Part shown: piece after piece, positions 56,667-64,000 of the stretch
Layout: each line of letters begins with the position of its first letter
How positions within the stretch are numbered: position 1 is the first letter of the stretch
DNA from: Chrysomallon squamiferum
Lineage: Eukaryota > Mollusca > Gastropoda > Neomphalida > Peltospiridae
Reading direction: 5' to 3'
Assembly: GCA_012295275.1 (NCBI GenBank)
Contig: CM022673.1
Coordinates: forward strand, 13,617,288-13,681,287
DNA length: 64,000 bases
Made by a program: the position numbers and the translations under genes
The notes under the pieces: model-generated
The model's database searches: none
What the model was told of the DNA's origin: nothing
Seen by the model: only the letters and a program-made list of their open reading frames with translations

Positions 56667-57425
56667 GTAAAATAAAATAAAATATCGAATAAAAATAAAA
56701 TAAATAAATTCATAAATAAATAAATAAATATATAAATAAATAAAACAAAATCATTAAAAAAGAAATACTGTCCGGGTATTAACCAAGATGTCAAAAAATA
56801 TTTCAAAATTACAAAACTTTTGTTTTCCAGTGATGTTGAAAATTTATTAGTAACTTTTTGTCTTAGTGTGAACACATCGATCAAAAATGTTTTTCATCTC
56901 GTCATAAAATACATTTTTCCAAATTATTTCTTTACGAAAATGGTTTTTCGTTTTTCAGCTAATGGTGGAATCTATTTGGACACAGATATGGTGATTGTTC
57001 GTTCCCTAGATCCGCTGCTTAAATACGATATAACAATGGGGCTCATAGAAAACGGCACAGGGATGGGAAACGCCCTTATTTTAGCCAGACGCGGTTCACC
57101 GTTTGTTAGAGAGTGGTACGAAAAATACAGAAACTACAACAATGCGAACTATTTTAACAACTCGCTTCATGTTGCTAGAGATATGTGGATTAAAAATCCT
57201 AGATCTATTCATCTCGAGTCTGACCGTTTCTACAGACCTAACTGGTTTGAAGCGGATTTTCTGTTTAGACGGAGTGACTTCCCTTGGAGAAACAGTTACG
57301 CTGTACACGTATGGACCAATGGAAATCCAGTTCCGAGAAGTGTAGAAGAACTGAAATATAGAAATACAACAATTGTTCAAGTTTTCAGACATGTTCTGTA
57401 TGACAAAACTGATGACAAATCTTGA
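55520..57425 (+). CDS. GT32-like DXD glycosyltransferase, gene 3 of the array
   Basis: Exons 55520-56192 and 56959-57425 (intron 766 bases, phase 1), 379 residues, DTD at 232-234. Exon 1 encodes exactly the same 224 residues as gene 4, including VKIKEKSNFIVQMENLL and SIDITVN. Exon 2 is closer to gene 2 (NANYFNNSLHV) but has private changes: VARDMW instead of VPRDMW, NPRSIHL, WRNSYAV. It ends in TDDKS as gene 1 does. The coding exon starts at 55483. No disabling change is seen, so the gene should be functional. Confidence 0.88.
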
Positions 57426-57861
57426 AGTTAACATCAGGTGATATCAACAGGATGTAAATATATGGCACACACTTCCAAGTATTTGTTTTATTTGGTTTCA
57501 AAGGCACTGATTTTTGTTACAGTTAGAGAATTATAACGCTCTCTGAAGCCATGGAGATAACATTTAACCTCGACTGATGTTAGTTCTTTCACAGAAATTT
57601 AAAAATTAAGATGTCATTAATTGTTTTACTAATTCTAAACAAGTTCTTGCAATGTGCGTAAGATTTTACTTTAAATCTGTTTCGTTCTGTATATTTTGAG
57701 ACGAGATAAAACAAAATGTCATGTTCATATGATTGGAGAGCTTTGTTTTACAGCCATAATTTTACTTTATTGTCATTTCAGGTTGGTGTTAAGTAACAAA
57801 TAAGTCAATAACTTGGAAATTTAATATGAATATAAGAAAATATAATAACCTTGTCTATCTG

Positions 57862-57865
<4 letters not shown>

Positions 57866-57934
<69 letters not shown>

Positions 57935-57945
57935 ATATATATATA
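57866..57945. repeat. AT microsatellite expanded in unit 3
   Basis: About 80 bases of TA repeats ending in a short CA run. The same site is about 10 bases of TA followed by a longer CA run in unit 2 (51890-51926) and about 20 bases of TA in unit 4 (63747-63767). Confidence 0.92.
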
Positions 57946-58643
57946 CACACACACACACAATTTGTGGACAAACGGTTACGAAACAATGGTTTCATTTTAT
58001 AATCACGTACGAAATCAGTAATTTAAAAAAAAAAAAAATAATAACTTTCTTTTGTAAATTTAACACTGATTTGTAATTTAATGTGAACATTACGATATAT
58101 TCAATTATAATTCACGATATAATTCCGTATATTTATAAAGGAATGTAATATTTCTCTAAGAACGAAATACAATATTTATTTACATAATAAATGCATTTAC
58201 TGTAATGACGTAATCAGAACAAAAGAAAAAAAGGGAAGGGAAACAACTCTAATCCGTTGTCTGGCGTTATTCGTTTGCAGTAAATAGCTTGACAACTGTA
58301 TTACCTCTCTGATTCTTAACATTAGTTCTGAAATAAATAAATAAATAAATGAAATAGAAAATAAATGATCAAATAAATGAATAAATGATTAAATAAATAA
58401 AATAAAATAAATAAATAAAATTAAAAAAACACTAAAGAAATCTATTCGTCACATAGCGACGCATACACACAATGACAGACGTAAATTAATAACGATGACT
58501 AACTTCTGCGAGTGATGCTAGAATTTCCAAATTAATTACAGTCTGTCGTATATTACATTTAAATATTTCACAAATATCAATACCATAAGACTATTTCGAA
58601 CGTTTCTGAAAATATTTTATTTCATAACGCCATCTACGTTGAT

Positions 58644-58704
58644 CACGTGATACACATTCTTGCGGACGTTAAACGCGCGACTTTTCCATCGATAAACTGA
58701 ACAC
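58644..58704 (+). promoter_or_regulatory. Putative promoter (CACGTG) and noncoding exon, unit 4
   Basis: CACGTG at 58644-58649 and donor GAACAC|GTAAGT at 58705; nearly identical to unit 3. Coding exon acceptor at 61303. Confidence 0.4.
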
Positions 58705-59978
58705 GTAAGTAACAACGCTCCTACTCTTTTTTCTTTATTGATCGTTTCAGTAAATATTTTGTATGTAGATTGTATTTATTTCATTAGTTAAGTTAGACAC
58801 ATATATGTCTGTATGTATGTTCACACGTACGTTTTCTAGTAAGAACACAGAATATTGGTAATAGAAATAGTTGTAGTAATAGCAAATATTTGCTATTGTT
58901 TAAGAAGTGATCGTATTTGCAAACCTGTGCCACAAAACTAATTAGTATACAGCTTGTTTTGTTTGTTCGGTAATTTTGGAAGTAGACAATGACAATGACT
59001 TTATTATCCTGAACTGTAGGATTACAGTACAGAGAAGAATGCTTTGCAAGTATATCATAAAAGGTTAACGGCAGCTGGACGGGATTTTGAAATGGTGCTG
59101 GTTTATACAGAAATCCGAATTAGTCAAAGGAGGGTTTTCACAGAATCCAGTGTATACATTCGTATATATATATATTTAATTATTTTAGAGCCGAATACAT
59201 TTATATATGTGAAAAGTGCCCATTTTATTTAGGATTTTTATGTTTCTTGCAATTTTATTAAGATTTTTTAAATTTCTGTCAATGTATAGAACACTGGAGA
59301 ATACGTATGCCATCGTCACTTTTGTAGCACTATTATATTATGGTCCATGTGAATCGTGTGTAACGTTTCAATAGTGCCTTTTCATAATGTTGTGATTCCC
59401 TTTTTGTCACGGACACCTCCCCCGTCATCAGAAAAGCTGGATCTGCCCCAGCATTAGTAGTAGTAGTAGCAATAGTACTACTAATATTAGCAGTAGTAAC
59501 AGCAGCAGTAGTAATAGTAGAGTAGTTAGTAAAGTATTGATGGTAGTAATAATGATGATGGTGGTGACTTACAATTAGTACAGTAGTATTAAATACAAAA
59601 TTATATTCTAATTCAGTCAGAGGTAATCAGTTTCAGGTCATGCATATAATAATGTATTTCACTGTAAAGACAACGAAATCTTTTCGATATCAATTTTAAC
59701 GTAACAGCTGTCACTGGTTTAACAACTGTCTTCAGTATATTACAAATAATCTGATTTAAGTCCTCAGTAAGATTATGCTTATTGCGTCTGAATTATTTGT
59801 ACTTTGAAATACGCCTTCTGTGTCAAGTTCTGAATGTTCTCGTTGAAACGAGTAAAAGAAAAATCGTTGGAGTTTCTTTTGAAACTGAAATGAAGCAGAA
59901 CTCGGTTCTTACAGATGGTAAAGATTTACAGATCAATCGATCACGCTTTGTTATGCGCGTGTATAACTGTGCACATGG

Positions 59979-61141
59979 AAATAAATGAAGCAACGCTCAA
60001 TTCATAGATCAATGATTCTGTGAATGGAGATAACAGTGCATTTTCCTGAATGATTTATTGACATATGGCATCTTGCTGAATAGCATGACCTCCGTGTAGA
60101 CACCCGTGCACATAAAACAGTGTTGAAATCAAGTTTGTAATTATTATGTGTCATGTTCTCTCTTGTCAGTTCTATAATTGTCATGGCCCATCGTTAATCG
60201 CCAGAGGCTACAAGGTGGCAAATTACTGGTATAAGAAATACAATTGCCGATAATATTTGTCGTGCTGGGGTGTCGTTAAACTTCATTCGAGAAATGCAGG
60301 AGTGCTTCTCGTACAATATGTTCATCATTTCAAGACTGGTGAACACGCACAGGGCTACCAATGATGTCAAAGGTCTTTCAAGACCTGGCAGACTTCGAAA
60401 GACAGCAATACGAGAGGAAAGAATATTGATGAGACTTGTTAGACGCCGTTCGTGGGTCTCGGACACATCTTTAAAACAAGAGTGGTTACCAGGGAGAACC
60501 ATTTACTACAGGACCGCCAGGAATCAGACAGCAACATGACTTGCCTTGTGTAATCATCGTGTTCGCTGGAAGACTGATCATGGCGGAGAGTTCACTTTTT
60601 CAGTGAGAGTCGTTTCATATTACATATCGTGTCTGGAGACAAAGGAACATATCCATGGTTTCCTATAATATCCTGGATACGGTTCTGTTTGGGAAGAGTT
60701 AATCATGGTATGAGAATTCATTTCCTTAGGTTGCAAAATAGTACTCATCAGCATTAATGGGCCTAGGTTTCAAGAAATATCCTTACCGAGTTGTTGTCCC
60801 GCACTTTGATAAACGTCCACTCGCCACACGACACATCATCATGCTTGACAATAGTGTGCCTCCCAGAGCAACATAATGCTATTGAGACCATTCCAATCTC
60901 ACAGTGAATCGACTGCTGCTTTGCATGAACACTGGAACAGGATTTCTCAAGATCAAATCCAAAGACTGATCCAGTGAATGAGGAGGCGTCTTGAAGCAGC
61001 TGTTCGTGTGCATGGAGGTTAAATGAAACACTGATGGAAAGTCAATATTTGGACATTATTCTTCAGTTCCGTGAACCTGACATGTATTATATTCAAGTAA
61101 ACATTATGTCATTTCATGTACCAGTTCATTAAAGATGCTCA
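59979..61141 (+). mobile_element. Dead Tc1/mariner element, unit 4
   Basis: Near-copy of the unit 3 relic, with the same two internal deletions. N-terminal ORF 60270-60539; C-terminal MRRRLEAAVRVHGG at about 60978-61018, which keeps the RRR that unit 3 has as RWR. Confidence 0.8.
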
Positions 61142-61340
61142 GTGAGAGTAAATACGGGTTTTGCTTAACTAATTTCCTTATCAATAATTAAAATACAGAA
61201 AGACAGAGAGAAACATCGTGACCGGTCGAAGTATTCCGAAGTAGTCTATTAAACCTAGTTGTTTTATTATTGCTAATTTAGTTTACTGTAATTCTAATTG
61301 CAGACTTTGGGTTAATGGGTGATCAAAAAACGAAGCGGCC

Positions 61341-63307
61341 ATGTTTGTTTCTGGAAAATTGACAGCAGTCACGACGATATTGATAGCGTATGGCCTGTTC
61401 ACGTCTGTCGCCATTTTTATTTACGTCACATATACGGTTAAGATTAAAGAAAAGTCTAACTTTATTGTACAAATGGAGAATCTTTTGTTAGAAAACAAAG
61501 AAAACGAGACGAACAATTTTTTTATGTTTGACGACCACAATCACGAGTTCATTGCAGAAAATCGAGTTAATGTGTGTGAAATTTTTGACGTCATCAAATC
61601 TATTGACATCACTGTAAATACTTTGAACTCACAGCTATTCTGTGACGACAAAGCCTATTCTAGTGACCTCGTTTGTAGATGGTTCTTTTACCAAGCTGAC
61701 CTTCCAGTAAACAACATGTGTAGAAGAACTTCAAAAGACAACGTTGTGCCAAAAATCGTTTATTACGTCATCTTTGGCTCTTATACGTTCAGATTCTGGG
61801 AATATATCAGTGTTCTTAGTGCAAAGAAGTTCATCAAACCTTCAGCTATATACGTTTTTGGTGATGGTCATCCAAAAGGAGTTTGGTGGGAGAGGGTAAT
61901 GAGTGACATCAAGGGTGTGAGATTTATTTACAGAGAGAAACCGAAGATTGGGAACTGGACGGTGAAATGGATTCAACACCTATCAGATGTCGTCAGACTT
62001 CAGGTTTTACTAGGTTTGTTTTATTTATTTTATTTCTCCTGAATTTGAATTGTAGATTCATTGTCTGTATTTGGATCTTCTTGACTTTCCTTTTACTTTT
62101 GGTAAAAAAACGCAGTTTAACTGAACTATACTGGTTTTATTTATTTAATGTTTTGAAGTCTTTAAAGTTATTCTTTAATTGTTGTTTGACACAATATTTA
62201 AATATTGAAAACAGGGAAAATTATTAAACTTGTAATTTGTCTTTACTAAGTTCTTACATTATTTATGTATCTTATCAAAGACGTTTGTTGTAGGCCATTG
62301 AGTACTGTTAAAACGAGTAACCAGACATGAACAATACACTTCAGTATGCATCTGAGTTATTTTTCCGTTCTAATAAATGTTCCACGATTGCCTACCAAAA
62401 GACTTAACATTTGATTTCTACCTTAAAGGTCCCCACCTCAAAAAACAAAAAATAATAATAAAATAAAATAAAATATCGAATAAAAATTAAATAAATAAAT
62501 AAATTAAAATAATAATAAAATAATAAATAAATAATAATAATAATAATAATAATAAAATAATAATAAAATAAAATAAAATATCGAATAAAAATTAAATAAA
62601 TAAATAAATAAAACAAAATTATTAAAAAAGAAATACTGTCCGGGTATTAACCAAGATGTCAAAAAATGTTTCAAAATTACAAAACTTTTGTTTTCCAGTG
62701 ATGTTGAAAATTTATTAGTAACTTTTTGTCTTAGGGTGATCAAAAACTTTTTGTCGATGTGACCAAAAATATTTTTCATCTCGTCATAAAATACATTTTT
62801 CCAAATCATTTCTTTAAGAAAATGGTTTTTCGTTTTTCAGCTAATGGTGGAATCTATCTGGACACAGATATGGTGATTGTTCGTTCCCTAGATCCGCTGC
62901 TTAAATACGATATAACAATGGGGCTCATAGAAAAGGGTACAGGGATGGGAAACGCCCTTATTTTAGCCAGACGCGGTTCACCGTTTGTTAGAGAGTGGTA
63001 CGAAAAATACAGAAACTACAACAATCAGGAATTTTATAAAAACTCGCTACATGTTCCTAGAGATATGTGGATTAAAAATCCTAAATCTATTCATCTCGAG
63101 TCTGACCGTTTCTACAGACCTAGCTGGTTTGAAGCGGATTTTCTGTTTAGACGGAGTGACTTCCCTTGGAGAAACAATTACGCTGTACACGTATGGACCA
63201 ATGGAAATCCAGTTCCGAGAAGTGTAGAAGAACTGAAATATAGAAATACAACAATTGTTCAAGTTTTCAGACATGTTCTGTATGACAAAACTAATGACAA
63301 ACCTTGA
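61341..63307 (+). CDS. GT32-like DXD glycosyltransferase, gene 4 of the array
   Basis: Exons 61341-62013 and 62841-63307 (intron 827 bases, phase 1), 379 residues, DTD at 232-234. Exon 1 matches gene 3 at every residue. The intron, however, keeps a segment (about 62192-62290) that gene 1 has and genes 2 and 3 lack, and exon 2 carries the NQEFYKNSLHV patch of gene 1. Private changes: IEKGTGMG (losing the NGT sequon) and RPSWFEA. It ends in TNDKP like gene 2. It looks like a recombinant of two array members. The coding exon starts at 61304. Confidence 0.88.
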
Positions 63308-64000
63308 AGTTAACATCAGGTGATATCAACAGGATGTAAATATATGGCACACATTTCCAAGTGTTTGTTTTATTTGGTTTGAAAGGCACTGATTTTTGTT
63401 ACAGTTAGAGAATTATAACGCTCTGTGAAGCCATGGAGATAACATTTAACCTCGACTGATGTTAGTTCTTTCACAGAAATTTAAAAATTAAGATGTCATT
63501 AATTGTTTTACTAATTCTAAACAAGTTCTTGCAATGTGCGTAAGATTTTACTTTAAATTTGTTTCGTTCTGTATATTTCGAGTCGACATAAGACAAAATG
63601 TCATGTTCATATGATTGGAGAGTTTTGTTTTACAGCCATAATTTTACTTTATTGTCAATTTAGGTTGGTGTTCAGTAACAAATAAGTCAATAACTTGGAA
63701 ATTTAATATGAATATAAGAAAATATAATGACCTTGTCTATCTGTCTGTATATATATATATATATACACACACACACAATTTGTGGAGAAACGGTTACGAA
63801 ACAATGGTTTCATTTTATAATCACGTACGAAATCAGTAATTTAAAAAAAAATAATAATAATAACAAATTTCTTTTGTAAATTTAACACTGATTTGTAATT
63901 TAATGTGAACATTACGATATATTCAATTTTAATTGACGATATGATTCCGTATATTTATAAAGGAATGTAATATTTCTCTAAGAACGAAATACAATATTTA
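63308..64000 (+). other. 3' flank of gene 4 to the window end
   Basis: Matches the 3' flanks of genes 2 and 3 without interruption to the last base. No further gene begins inside the window. Confidence 0.85.

Larger units (their letters stand above)
52559..58596 (+). repeat. Array unit 3 (about 6.0 kb)
   Basis: Same order as unit 2 but without the 470-base block and with different deletions in the Tc1 relic. Noncoding parts are very similar to unit 4: the ORF 53958-54164 translates identically to 59782-59988. Confidence 0.92.
58597..64000 (+). repeat. Array unit 4 (truncated by the window end)
   Basis: It follows unit 3 closely at an offset of about 5.82 kb, with a loss of a few hundred bases at about 58785-58880 (part of the AGT block). 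At the right edge the sequence still matches the 3' flank of units 2 and 3, so the array or at least its flank continues. Confidence 0.9.

Overview
The window is eukaryotic nuclear DNA, almost certainly from a mollusc and probably a gastropod. It is AT-rich, with long introns, many microsatellites and degenerate minisatellites. Its one clearly recognisable single-copy gene is a lophotrochozoan-type ecdysone receptor (EcR, NR1H1). The species cannot be named from the sequence alone. All genes supported here lie on the + strand.

Region 1 (1 to about 33.7 kb) is the EcR transcription unit. I assemble seven coding exons (7348-7414, 15497-15760, 18606-18746, 18977-19313, 20354-20509, 21030-21252, 22678-22928) with matching intron phases, giving about 479 residues. 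The short first exon was found by its donor site and by phase matching. Exon 4 carries an apparent 1-base deletion at about 19208-19212 that breaks the frame at the start of the ligand-binding domain; the next 34 codons continue the domain in the +1-corrected frame. Most introns hold their own degenerate tandem repeat. From 1 to about 33.7 kb CpG is very scarce, as expected of a germline-methylated gene body. That depletion runs about 10.8 kb past the EcR stop codon, so a very long 3' UTR or read-through transcription is possible.

Region 2 (about 33.7-38.5 kb) is a transition zone. CpG becomes common, simple repeats are frequent, and several GT donor sites look like ends of untranslated first exons.

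Region 3 (38.5-64 kb) is a head-to-tail array of four two-exon genes for a type II membrane glycosyltransferase with a DXD motif (GT32-like, Pfam Gly_transf_sug type). Gene 1 (38890-40536) sits in a long unit of about 10.8 kb. Genes 2, 3 and 4 (49645-51451, 55520-57425, 61341-63307) sit in units of about 5.8-6.2 kb. The array runs off the right edge. Units 2-4 each carry the same dead Tc1/mariner transposase relic between a putative promoter/noncoding exon and the coding exons. The copies are mosaics: gene 4 is identical to gene 3 in exon 1 but has a gene 1-like intron segment and gene 1-like exon 2 residues. Gene 1 changes from divergent to near-identical in the middle of exon 1. This points to ongoing gene conversion or unequal exchange.

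No tRNA, rRNA, CRISPR or bacterial feature was found. The most informative signals are the mosaic array, the EcR frameshift, the EcR first exon with an overlapping uORF, and the sharp CpG boundary near 33.8 kb.
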